Source: Helicobacteraceae bacterium
Lineage (GTDB): Bacteria > Campylobacterota > Campylobacteria > Campylobacterales > Sulfurimonadaceae
Assembly: GCA_027081565.1 (NCBI GenBank)
Contig: JALWKG010000103.1
Coordinates: forward strand, 1 to 5,899
Reading direction: 5' to 3'
Length of the DNA stretch: 5,899 nt
The notes under the pieces are model-generated. The model had not been told where the DNA came from. It saw nothing but the letters and a program-made list of their open reading frames with translations, and did not search any database. The position numbers and the translations under genes were made by a program. Numbering within the stretch: position 1 is the first letter of the stretch; each line of letters starts with the position of its first letter. This document shows positions 1-5,237 of this stretch, piece after piece.

Positions 1-1
1 G

Positions 2-862
2 ATTAGTAGAGATCATCCCTTTATACTTAAGACTTATACAGTACAAGAGGTTTCTAAAAAGGTACTTGAAGAGACCTTAGAGCAGATCGAAGCAGATGGT
101 TTTCATTATGTCATAGCACCCTTGACATTGGAGGGAGCGAAGAACATCGCACAAACCGAAGCAGAACTCTTTATCTATCTACCAACGATCCATATGAGTG
201 ATCTGCAAACCGACAATCCTAACATCTACTGTGGCGCCATAGACTATACCCAACAGATCGATGCACTAATGCCTAAAGTAAAAGCACCCCTTGTCATAAT
301 GTATGGTACTTCGACTCGGGGTAAAAAGCTGATGCAACTGACCAAAGAGCGTTACAAACAGATGCACAAAGAAGATTCACAAAAAAGTGCCGTTTTGACA
401 TATGGCATTGACAGAAAAAGAAGCAATCTGCGCAGCTACTTTGAAAACAACCAAAAGATCGCCTCAGGTACACTCTTTTTAAACACTCCGATCATCAAGA
501 GCACTATGGTTCTTTCTCAACTCTCCGTATATGATGTCAACATCACAAATGTACTCTCAACACAGGTTACCTATAACCCACTACTGCTTTCCATGACCCA
601 AAAACGCAATAGAGAGGCTCTCTACATCGCCAACTCCATCACTATACAAGATGATGATGTCATCCAAGCCAACAGTGTCTTAGGAAACGACATCAATTAC
701 GACTGGATCAACTACGCCACAACGGTTGGTGCAGACTATATCTATCATCTAATAAGCGGTAAAGAACGTCACTACGACTTGCCTATGCAAGACAATCAGA
801 TACACTACCCAGTCCATCTTATGCAAGCCGTCAACACGCACTTCGAAACGGCACAAAAATAA
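2..862 (+). CDS. Probable periplasmic-binding-fold protein, 5' end outside the window
   Basis: The reading frame is open from the left edge of the window to the TAA at 860-862 (286 residues visible), so the true start lies upstream. The TTG at 122 is an internal codon, with 40 in-frame codons before it. I cannot name the gene. What can be seen is an alternating strand/helix pattern: YVIAPLT followed by a helix and then LFIYLPTIH, then APLVIMYGTS followed by a basic helix, then GTLFLNTPI. This resembles type I periplasmic-binding folds, such as LppC/LpoA-like proteins and ABC substrate-binding proteins, where a conserved 'APLT-x-x-GA' loop follows the third strand. No membrane segment is visible in this part; any signal peptide would be in the missing N-terminus. 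It converges on ybgC with only 6 bp between the stop codons and no clear terminator. That it is a gene is secure; the fold and a periplasmic location are inferences. Confidence 0.82.
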   Translation: MSRDHPFILKTYTVQEVSKKVLEETLEQIEADGFHYVIAPLTLEGAKNIAQTEAELFIYLPTIHMSDLQTDNPNIYCGAIDYTQQIDALMPKVKAPLVIMYGTSTRGKKLMQLTKERYKQMHKEDSQKSAVLTYGIDRKRSNLRSYFENNQKIASGTLFLNTPIIKSTMVLSQLSVYDVNITNVLSTQVTYNPLLLSMTQKRNREALYIANSITIQDDDVIQANSVLGNDINYDWINYATTVGADYIYHLISGKERHYDLPMQDNQIHYPVHLMQAVNTHFETAQK

Positions 863-868
863 TTGTTC

Positions 869-1246
869 CTAAGAGAGTAACTGCTTTAACATCTCTCTAG
901 TCTCATCATCAAACCGTCCGATGGTACCATCATGGTTCAAGTACGCCAACTTGATCTTCATCTCAAAGATCTTTTCATCTTCTCTGTAGATGATCTGCTT
1001 CAGAGTAAAAGAGGCAAACTTTAAACTGACCAACTCCGTCTTAACTTCCAAAACATCCGCAAAAAAAGCAGGTTTGACATAGTTAGCTTCCAAAGAAGAA
1101 GCTACAAAGTGCCCACTCTCCAAAATAGGATTTTTCCCTTTGGAAAAAAACATCTCACTACGCGCACGCTCACAAAAGTTTAAGTAGTTGGAGTGATACA
1201 CCACTCCACCAACATCGGTATCTTCGTAGTAGACTCGTATTTTCAT
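869..1246 (-). CDS. ybgC: Acyl-CoA thioesterase, YbgC family (hotdog fold)
   Basis: This 125-residue protein is of normal length for the YbgC/4-hydroxybenzoyl-CoA thioesterase family, cytoplasmic hotdog-fold enzymes that hydrolyse acyl-CoA or acyl-ACP thioesters. The N-terminal signature RVYYEDTDVGGVVYHSNY spans residues 4-21. Asp11 matches the catalytic Asp18 of E. coli YbgC, and ERAR follows at about residues 26-29. Start: ATG at 1244-1246, with AGGGGA 7 nt upstream. In E. coli ybgC begins the tol-pal cluster; there is no tol gene here. The start codon and first eight codons lie in a direct repeat whose other copy is at 3402-3429, so this 5' end was probably supplied by the element next door, while the rest of the gene is native. 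Transcription would now come through fic and the integrase remnant, or from a weak promoter in the 36-bp gap upstream; I see no strong -10 box there. Confidence 0.93.
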   Translation of the reverse strand: MKIRVYYEDTDVGGVVYHSNYLNFCERARSEMFFSKGKNPILESGHFVASSLEANYVKPAFFADVLEVKTELVSLKFASFTLKQIIYREDEKIFEMKIKLAYLNHDGTIGRFDDETREMLKQLLS

Positions 1247-1250
1247 CTTT
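1223..1250 (+). repeat. Direct repeat copy 1 (left attachment-site candidate)
   Basis: These 28 bp match 3402-3429 at 27 positions. The single difference is G at 1232 against A at 3411, which is a synonymous third-position change (GTC/GTT, Val5) when both copies are read as ybgC. Identity stops cleanly on both sides: to the left is ybgC coding sequence, and to the right the leader begins with G-TATCCCC instead of ATCCTTA. This copy covers codons 1-8 of the functional ybgC plus the 4 nt before its ATG. Confidence 0.88.
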
Positions 1251-1253
1251 GTA

Positions 1254-1259
1254 TCCCCT
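1254..1259 (-). promoter_or_regulatory. Ribosome binding site of ybgC, element-derived
   Basis: On the minus strand the sequence reads AGGGGA, then 7 nt, then the ATG of ybgC. It lies just outside the repeat, on the element side. The ancestral ribosome binding site appears to be the different AAGGA that precedes the orphan ATG at 3423-3425 by 5 nt. If the integration model is right, ybgC now uses a translation signal brought by the element. Confidence 0.6.
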
Positions 1260-1282
1260 ATTTACTATTTGTATTAGCTTCG

Positions 1283-1582
1283 TTAGTTTTGATCGTGCCC
1301 ATTTTCAATATTCTTAAGACGTTCGTCATCTTCTTTTTTAATAAACTTAGCGTAGACCTTCAAAGTTATAGATAGATTTTTGTGTCCTAACATTTTACTG
1401 ACCCAAACCATATCAACACCTTTAGCAATGAGTGTTGATGCAAACGTATGGCGCAATGTGTACAACGGTCTATGGGGAATTGAACACTCTTTCAATAGCT
1501 TTCTGAATCGTAAAGCAATAATATCATGCGAATAGAACTGCTTACCTGATGAGTTTACAAATAGAAATTCATAGTAACAATC
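1283..1582 (-). pseudogene. Tyrosine recombinase (phage-type integrase), C-terminal remnant
   Basis: Only the last 99 codons of a site-specific tyrosine recombinase remain. The frame is closed upstream by TAA at 1583-1585, and the homologous part begins around YYEFLFVN. Visible catalytic-domain features are LYTLRHTFAS with the second Arg (remnant residue 44), LGHKNLSIT with the His (67), and the Tyr nucleophile in VYAKF (77). Family members run to roughly 350-400 residues, so the N-terminal arm-binding domain, the core-binding domain and the first catalytic Arg are gone. There is no ATG start and no ribosome binding site. A TTG at 1493-1495 would give 70 codons but starts inside the fold, so I treat the whole as a pseudogene. 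It lies directly downstream of fic on the same strand and 36 bp upstream of ybgC. The AT-rich 1583-1666 stretch between it and the fic stop contains several stops in every frame and gives no confident integrase match. Confidence 0.9.
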
Positions 1583-1666
1583 TTAGAAAAATCATTATAA
1601 ATCTAGAAAAACTGTTAGATTTATGTAGTTACTCAGAAATACAATTATACATTCCAAAGAAACATA

Positions 1667-3163
1667 TCATACTGAAAATGCCTCTGCAATGCTCTTTTCT
1701 ATCTGCTCTAACTCTTTATCGCTCAATCGATCAAAATATTTTTCTCTTTTGTTTTTTGAAAGTTTGCCTTGGTTCTGAAGTGCAAAACGTATGTAAAGAT
1801 CAATAAGACGGTCTGGCATATCTACGATCTCTCTAATCGCTTTTTTAGCAACATCATAGCCAGCTATAAAAACCAACTCTTGTGGAAGCTCTTTTTCTAT
1901 AGTCTGTACGATAAATCCGTAAAGTGCCTCCACTTGATGCGTCATATCTATAAAACGATACCAATCTCTTGTATCGTTATGTACCAGCATCTTACCATCT
2001 TCATCCAAGTCATACTCAACCATAGGAACGATTTTTGAAGAGAATTCTTCCAGTGACCCATCATATACAGCAGGCTCTTTTAACATCGCAGCAGAAACAG
2101 GAAACATGATGCCCGCAGGAGTAAACCCTTTTCTTGCCAAAATATTATGAATCAAGAAACGGTGAATACGGCCATTACCATCTTCGAATGGATGTAGAAA
2201 TACAAAGCCGTAAGCTATGATCGCCGCATGAACGACAGGATGTACATCGCCTTTGTGCATACGCTGATGCGTAGCGACCAATCCGTCCATAAAAGCTTCT
2301 ATATCTTCTGGTTTTGGTGAGATATAGTGTATTTTTTCGCGACCAAACCCCATAGACTCACCCACATAGTTTTGACTAACTCGATAATCCTCATCTGCAA
2401 AGCGGGGATCAACAATACGGTTTTGGAGTTCAATAAGCCGTTCTTTAGTACAGAACTCCTCTTTTTCTGCCTCTTGCAGTAGTGCAATAAACCGTTCTGT
2501 CCTCGTAGAACTTGGCGCTTCGTGTTCAATCGCAAAAGAAGATTTTGTCTCTTTGGTATAGAGGTAAGAGAGTGCTCTTTTAAGGAGGTCCTGTGGGTAA
2601 TCAGAAAGTAATTTCTCACATGATTGTGTCAGGTTTTCTGCTTCCATCTTTTTTAGAAGTTCAGTCTTGCGCACTATAGGCGAAAACGTTTCAGTACCTA
2701 AGAGATTGTTACGAATACGCTGCCTCTTAACAGCATCTCCTTTACTAACAGTGTAATAATCCTCATCTTCAAGAAGATCAACATAATTACCCTGTTTCAT
2801 ATCTTCTAGCGGAAGCATTTCACCTGTAATATACTCATAAAAAAACCAGATGCGACGGGCATACTTGCCTGTCGGTTTGGAACGAAGGTAGTTCAGTAAC
2901 TCCTCTGTGTCAGATCTCTGAAACACTTTTGCCAGTATCCCCAGATTAACACCATCGTACTTTAAAGCAAACTCCAGTTGTTCGCCGACACTATCTCCCG
3001 TTTTATACTTTGCAGGATAGATCTCATACACAGTGCCATCGGGTTCTTTCTCTAAATGGTGTGTCTGTTTTTGTAGTGCGACAAAAGAGCGATGCCAATG
3101 GGGTATCACGTCCAGATCATAGCGTTTTATAAGGGCTTCATACCCAGCAGGTTGATGTTTCAA
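1667..3163 (-). CDS. Fic-domain protein, probable AMP transferase (class II)
   Basis: Fic enzymes transfer AMP (sometimes another nucleotide moiety) from a nucleotide to Ser, Thr or Tyr of target proteins. The 498-residue protein carries a perfect catalytic motif HPFEDGNGRIHR at 324-335, with catalytic His324. It belongs to the large ~500-residue Fic group with an N-terminal helical region (IPHWHRSF near 20, EFALKYDGVNL 64-74, GKYARRIWFFYEYITG 99-114, RNNLLGTETFSPIVRKT 151-167) and a C-terminal extension (NDTRDWYRF near 396, DMPDRL 448-453). An N-terminal inhibitory motif of type S/T-x-x-x-E-G/N is seen as SFAIEH (209-214); inhibitory Glu213 is kept but His replaces Gly/Asn. Start: TTG at 3161-3163 has AAGGAG 8 nt upstream; another in-frame TTG at 3167-3169 is only 2 nt from that site. 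No in-frame ATG offers a better start. No signal peptide or membrane segment is visible, so it is cytoplasmic. No separate antitoxin gene is next to it, as expected for a self-inhibited class II protein. Its target is unknown. Confidence 0.93.
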   Translation of the reverse strand: MKHQPAGYEALIKRYDLDVIPHWHRSFVALQKQTHHLEKEPDGTVYEIYPAKYKTGDSVGEQLEFALKYDGVNLGILAKVFQRSDTEELLNYLRSKPTGKYARRIWFFYEYITGEMLPLEDMKQGNYVDLLEDEDYYTVSKGDAVKRQRIRNNLLGTETFSPIVRKTELLKKMEAENLTQSCEKLLSDYPQDLLKRALSYLYTKETKSSFAIEHEAPSSTRTERFIALLQEAEKEEFCTKERLIELQNRIVDPRFADEDYRVSQNYVGESMGFGREKIHYISPKPEDIEAFMDGLVATHQRMHKGDVHPVVHAAIIAYGFVFLHPFEDGNGRIHRFLIHNILARKGFTPAGIMFPVSAAMLKEPAVYDGSLEEFSSKIVPMVEYDLDEDGKMLVHNDTRDWYRFIDMTHQVEALYGFIVQTIEKELPQELVFIAGYDVAKKAIREIVDMPDRLIDLYIRFALQNQGKLSKNKREKYFDRLSDKELEQIEKSIAEAFSV

Positions 3164-3171
3164 GATCAAGT

Positions 3172-3177
3172 CTCCTT
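3172..3177 (-). promoter_or_regulatory. Ribosome binding site deciding the fic start
   Basis: The minus strand reads AAGGAG here, a strong Shine-Dalgarno sequence. It lies 8 nt from the TTG at 3161-3163 but only 2 nt from the TTG at 3167-3169, which favours the shorter, 498-residue product. Confidence 0.65.
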
Positions 3178-3201
3178 GAAAAATTGTTATTTTATTTGAA
3201 A

Positions 3202-3238
3202 AACTATTATATTTATAGCATAAATTAGAAAAATAGTT
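3202..3238. repeat. Inverted repeat spanning the fic promoter, possible operator
   Basis: A perfect 7-bp inverted repeat, AACTATT at 3202-3208 and AATAGTT at 3232-3238, brackets the putative fic -10 box. A second dyad, ATTTAT-AGC-ATAAAT (3211-3225), lies between its arms. Nested dyads over a promoter are a typical layout for a repressor site, but in DNA this AT-rich short palindromes also arise by chance. No regulator gene is encoded nearby. Confidence 0.35.
3206..3211 (-). promoter_or_regulatory. Likely -10 box of the fic promoter
   Basis: A perfect TATAAT on the minus strand lies in a very AT-rich stretch 28 nt before the fic ribosome binding site, giving a short leader. No good TTGACA-like -35 box is found at 16-18 bp, which is common in Campylobacterota, where the -10 box carries most of the signal. 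It sits inside the inverted repeat at 3202-3238. Confidence 0.55.
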
Positions 3239-3355
3239 ATAAACTGGAAGAAAAGGTATAGGTTGTAAAGAGGAAGAAGCTAATAAACCGTGACCAAAAT
3301 CGTGTCTATTCTTTCACTTAAAGTGCTGTTTTTAGAGAACTGACATAAACAAGAC

Positions 3356-3376
3356 TCCCCTATTTAAGGGGATTTT
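3356..3376 (+). terminator. Small hairpin followed by a T run, terminator-like
   Basis: TCCCCT (3356-3361), loop ATTTA, AGGGGA (3367-3372), then TTTT gives a 6-bp stem with a short U tract for + strand transcripts. There is no + strand gene upstream for it to end, so its role is unclear. On the minus strand the hairpin has no T tail. Its first 11 bases recur at 1254-1264, so it could instead be part of a recombinase arm site. Confidence 0.35.
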
Positions 3377-3383
3377 CTCTACA

Positions 3384-3425
3384 TTATAGTAAAAACGAGT
3401 TTTCGTAGTAAACTCGTATTTTCAT
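3384..3425 (-). pseudogene. Orphan 5' end of ybgC (13 codons)
   Basis: The minus strand has AAGGA, 5 nt, then ATG and codons for MKIRVYYE, identical at protein level to the first eight residues of YbgC at 869-1246. It then diverges to NSFLL and TAA at 3384-3386. RVYYE is part of the conserved N-terminus of YbgC proteins (E. coli YbgC has PVRVYYEDTD), so chance identity is very unlikely. It lies 35 bp after the stop of the peptidase gene, the position expected for a following operon gene. I read it as the native ybgC start cut off from its gene by the element. The peptide might still be translated. Confidence 0.8.
3395..3417. repeat. Inverted repeat with a 7-bp spacer, candidate recombination core
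   Basis: ACGAGTTT (3395-3402) and AAACTCGT (3410-3417) form a perfect 8-bp inverted repeat around the 7-bp spacer TCGTAGT (3403-3409). With one mismatch it extends three more bases on each side. Two inverted recombinase-binding arms around a 6-8 bp overlap is the normal architecture of tyrosine-recombinase core sites. The spacer and the right arm are shared with repeat copy 1 at 1224-1238, with one change. Confidence 0.55.
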
Positions 3426-3429
3426 CTTT
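3402..3429 (+). repeat. Direct repeat copy 2 (right attachment-site candidate)
   Basis: Partner of 1223-1250 in the same orientation, with 27 of 28 bases identical. To the left the sequence is element DNA, beginning with the ACGAGTT arm. To the right it continues into ATCCTTATTATCC and the stop of the peptidase gene, which looks like undisturbed chromosome. Confidence 0.88.
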
Positions 3430-3460
3430 ATCCTTATTATCCATCAGTATATATCTGTTG

Positions 3461-4492
3461 TTAAACGCTCCACGCCCCATCTTTGAAGACACACACATCT
3501 CCAAGAGTTACCCTCTCAGTGTCTGCAAAGACATCAACATGGTACATACCGTCTCTGCGTTTGAAACCGGGTTTTCCATACATACCGTGTTTGGCACCTA
3601 AAGAGACATGGACACCACACATACGTTCGTAGCTTCCGGTGTCATTGAGGATTCGGGTTTTACTCAGTGCACGGTTCAGACCAAAACCTAACTCTCTCAC
3701 CCATATCACACCCTCATCTCTTCTAATGTTGGAGAGGATCACTTCAAAAGCAGGTGTAGCATCTTCACAGGCTATGACCTGCCCCTCTTTTATGACTAGT
3801 GTCATTGGTTTTGGTGGCACATTTACCTTGTAGTCTATGTCTCCAAAGCTGATGATCTTTAAACGACCATTTAGTGCTTTCAGATCTATCGCTTCAGTAA
3901 AAACTTCACCAATAGGAAACTGCCCACCAACATTAGGCATCTCTGAGTAGTCACCAATGTTTAACTTAGCCGACTCAAAAGCGCAACCATACGTCAAAGT
4001 CTCACCACCACTGACCACAACACCAGAGTCAGCATGGTCTATTTTCTCTTTGAGTGCCCGTCCTACACCTCGTGTATAGTCAGCGTCATAATGCAAGGCA
4101 TCAACGTATGCTTCTGCTTGATCATCAGACATACGACTTAGGTGGGGATGTTCTATTACTTTGATCTTGCGTTTGAACAGTTCCACTCTAATACGAAAAG
4201 CATCAAGACGAAAACTAGTGGACTGTATAAGTACCGTTAGGTCTAGAGGATTAAGTGCATTTAAGACACGTAAGATCTCCTCAGGAGGTGTCTCATCAAA
4301 ATCTATGACCTGTGCATTGGGCAGGCTTTTTTGATAGCCTGCACTCAAGACTCTTGAAAGCAGAGAACGTTTGTCGTAGACGATCACGGCCTTTTCATTT
4401 TCACTGTAGGTAAAAGCTTCTTTAAGCAATGTAGTGACGTTAGCCGTGACTTTCTCAACCAAGTCGTCAAATGAAGGTGAGGTAATAGACAT
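3461..4492 (-). CDS. M29-type aminopeptidase-like protein
   Basis: This 343-residue protein resembles M29 (AmpS/AmpT/PepS-type) metalloaminopeptidases, cytoplasmic enzymes that remove N-terminal residues using two metal ions. Landmarks in family order are FPIGEVFTE (192-200, Glu196), RELGFGLNR (266-274, Glu267), SYERMCGVHVSLG (287-299, Glu289 and His295) and YHVDVFAD (317-324, His318 and Asp320). These fit the Glu, Glu, His, His-x-Asp metal ligands of the family. The N-terminal ~150 residues are diverged and the total is somewhat shorter than the usual 370-410 residues, so activity is plausible but not certain. ATG at 4490-4492 is preceded by AGGAG, 4 nt away. It is divergent from the lipoprotein gene and ends 35 bp before the orphan ybgC start, so it was probably cotranscribed with ybgC before the element inserted. 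Confidence 0.78.
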   Translation of the reverse strand: MSITSPSFDDLVEKVTANVTTLLKEAFTYSENEKAVIVYDKRSLLSRVLSAGYQKSLPNAQVIDFDETPPEEILRVLNALNPLDLTVLIQSTSFRLDAFRIRVELFKRKIKVIEHPHLSRMSDDQAEAYVDALHYDADYTRGVGRALKEKIDHADSGVVVSGGETLTYGCAFESAKLNIGDYSEMPNVGGQFPIGEVFTEAIDLKALNGRLKIISFGDIDYKVNVPPKPMTLVIKEGQVIACEDATPAFEVILSNIRRDEGVIWVRELGFGLNRALSKTRILNDTGSYERMCGVHVSLGAKHGMYGKPGFKRRDGMYHVDVFADTERVTLGDVCVFKDGAWSV

Positions 4493-4519
4493 GAGACTCC
4501 TATTCTATTTTATAACCGA

Positions 4520-4525
4520 ATTATA
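4520..4525 (-). promoter_or_regulatory. Likely -10 box for the peptidase gene
   Basis: A perfect TATAAT on the minus strand lies 27 nt before the ATG of the peptidase gene, in the 97-bp divergent intergenic region. No convincing -35 box is found at normal distance. Confidence 0.5.
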
Positions 4526-4532
4526 GCTTAGT

Positions 4533-4559
4533 TTGTACATGCTTTAGTTGGCTTATGTT
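4533..4559 (+). promoter_or_regulatory. Possible promoter for the lipoprotein gene
   Basis: TTGTAC (4533-4538) and TATGTT (4554-4559) could be -35 and -10 boxes on the + strand, but the spacer is only 15 bp and both are imperfect. The placement, about 30 bp before the start codon, is reasonable. If real, it overlaps the region just upstream of the peptidase promoter. Confidence 0.25.
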
Positions 4560-4589
4560 AAGCTTCTCTCAATCAAACAAGGAGACACT

Positions 4590-5237
4590 ATGATCTTGAT
4601 AAAAACAGTCACACTGCTAACTGTCATGTTCTTTTTTACCGCTTGTCTTCAAGATCAGCCCAAGGTACCTAAAAAAGCAGCCGAGATTGCTATGAGCGAT
4701 GTCAAGACTATATTGGTCTATCCTTTTTATCAAGACCATACCAACATCACAGGGATTATGAGAGAGACCCTCTCTGAAGCCGCACGAGAAGGAACACCTC
4801 TTTTTAATGTCGTGACCTTAAAAGCGACTTCCAAGGCTATAGAGCAGACACAACTCACACCAAAAGAGTTTTTTACTTATAAAAGCCTGCTCAAGGTGAC
4901 CCATAAAACTAAAAGTGACGCTGTTCTCTTTGGAAGTGTTGAGGAGACCAATAGCACTGAAAAAGTGACCTTTGAAGATAGAACACGTTGTAAAGAGGGT
5001 AAATGCTGGAGTATAAAGGTTATGTGTAAACAGCGACAACAGCATTTTGTGGCAACACTGAACCTACTTAAAGTCAGACAAAAAAAACGCATCTATACCA
5101 AGCAGTTCAAACAAGACCAAACCTGGCACCACTGCGCCGATGATCACAACAAGATCCCTTCTGCACTGGAAGCCAAGCAGATACTGGCGCAAAAAATCGC
5201 TAAGAAATTTGTGTCAAAACTAATACCGGAGTACTAA
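4590..5237 (+). CDS. Small lipoprotein of unknown function
   Basis: I chose ATG at 4590, with AAGGAG 5 nt upstream (4579-4584); the in-frame TTG at 4548 has no such signal and would spoil the signal peptide. The 215-residue product starts with Lys5, a hydrophobic stretch (residues 6-17) and FTAC, whose Cys19 would be lipidated after signal peptidase II cleavage. The -3 residue is Phe rather than the usual Leu. Residue +2 is Leu20, not Asp, so no inner-membrane retention signal by the E. coli rule. The mature part begins a domain with KTILVYPF (39-46), later SDAVLFGSV (109-117), and ends in an EAKQILAQKIAKKFV helix. This pattern recalls CsgG- or TolB-N-like lipoproteins, but that is a weak inference. 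Four further Cys (134, 139, 146, 182) could form disulfides in the periplasm. It converges on the hydrolase gene with a 4-bp overlap. Confidence 0.85.
   Translation: MILIKTVTLLTVMFFFTACLQDQPKVPKKAAEIAMSDVKTILVYPFYQDHTNITGIMRETLSEAAREGTPLFNVVTLKATSKAIEQTQLTPKEFFTYKSLLKVTHKTKSDAVLFGSVEETNSTEKVTFEDRTRCKEGKCWSIKVMCKQRQQHFVATLNLLKVRQKKRIYTKQFKQDQTWHHCADDHNKIPSALEAKQILAQKIAKKFVSKLIPEY

Larger units (their letters stand above)
1223..3429. mobile_element. Decayed integrative element inserted in the 5' end of ybgC
   Basis: About 2.2 kb lies between two direct repeats (1223-1250 and 3402-3429). It contains a C-terminal integrase fragment next to one end and a complete fic gene. The integrase-next-to-att layout is typical of tyrosine-recombinase genomic islands. 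Both genes run on the minus strand, colinear with the peptidase gene upstream and ybgC downstream. Everything to the left of the element (ybgC residues 9 onward) and to the right (peptidase gene) looks like ordinary chromosome. The element lacks most of its integrase and any other mobility gene, so it is likely immobile unless helped in trans. The precise edges depend on where the strand exchange took place inside the repeat. Confidence 0.75.

Noticed and set aside
872..899. AGAGAG and CTCTCT arms near the ybgC stop as a terminator
   Set aside because: The arms are separated by a loop of about 15 bases, lie inside ybgC coding sequence and lack a T run.
1583..1666. Possible further integrase remnant; one minus-strand frame reads FFGMYNCISE, loosely like the GMR-x-x-E box
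   Set aside because: The similarity is too short and the frame is closed by stops right after it. It could be a decayed trace of the first catalytic Arg region, but I cannot support it.
1549..1806. An 85-codon + strand open frame across the fic 3' end
   Set aside because: It overlaps the fic C-terminus in antisense and non-coding AT-rich sequence, has no convincing ribosome binding site, and shows no recognisable domain.
2299..2619. A 106-codon minus-strand open frame inside fic
   Set aside because: It is a shadow in another frame of an intact fic gene with clear family motifs throughout.
3315..3325. Palindrome CACTTAAAGTG followed by a T run
   Set aside because: The palindrome has a one-base centre, so it cannot form a normal hairpin; as a protein site it is too short to claim.
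4877..5092. Minus-strand open frames (71 and 75 codons) opposite the lipoprotein gene
   Set aside because: Cysteine- and leucine-rich shadow translations without start signals; the + strand frame has a ribosome binding site and a lipoprotein signal peptide.
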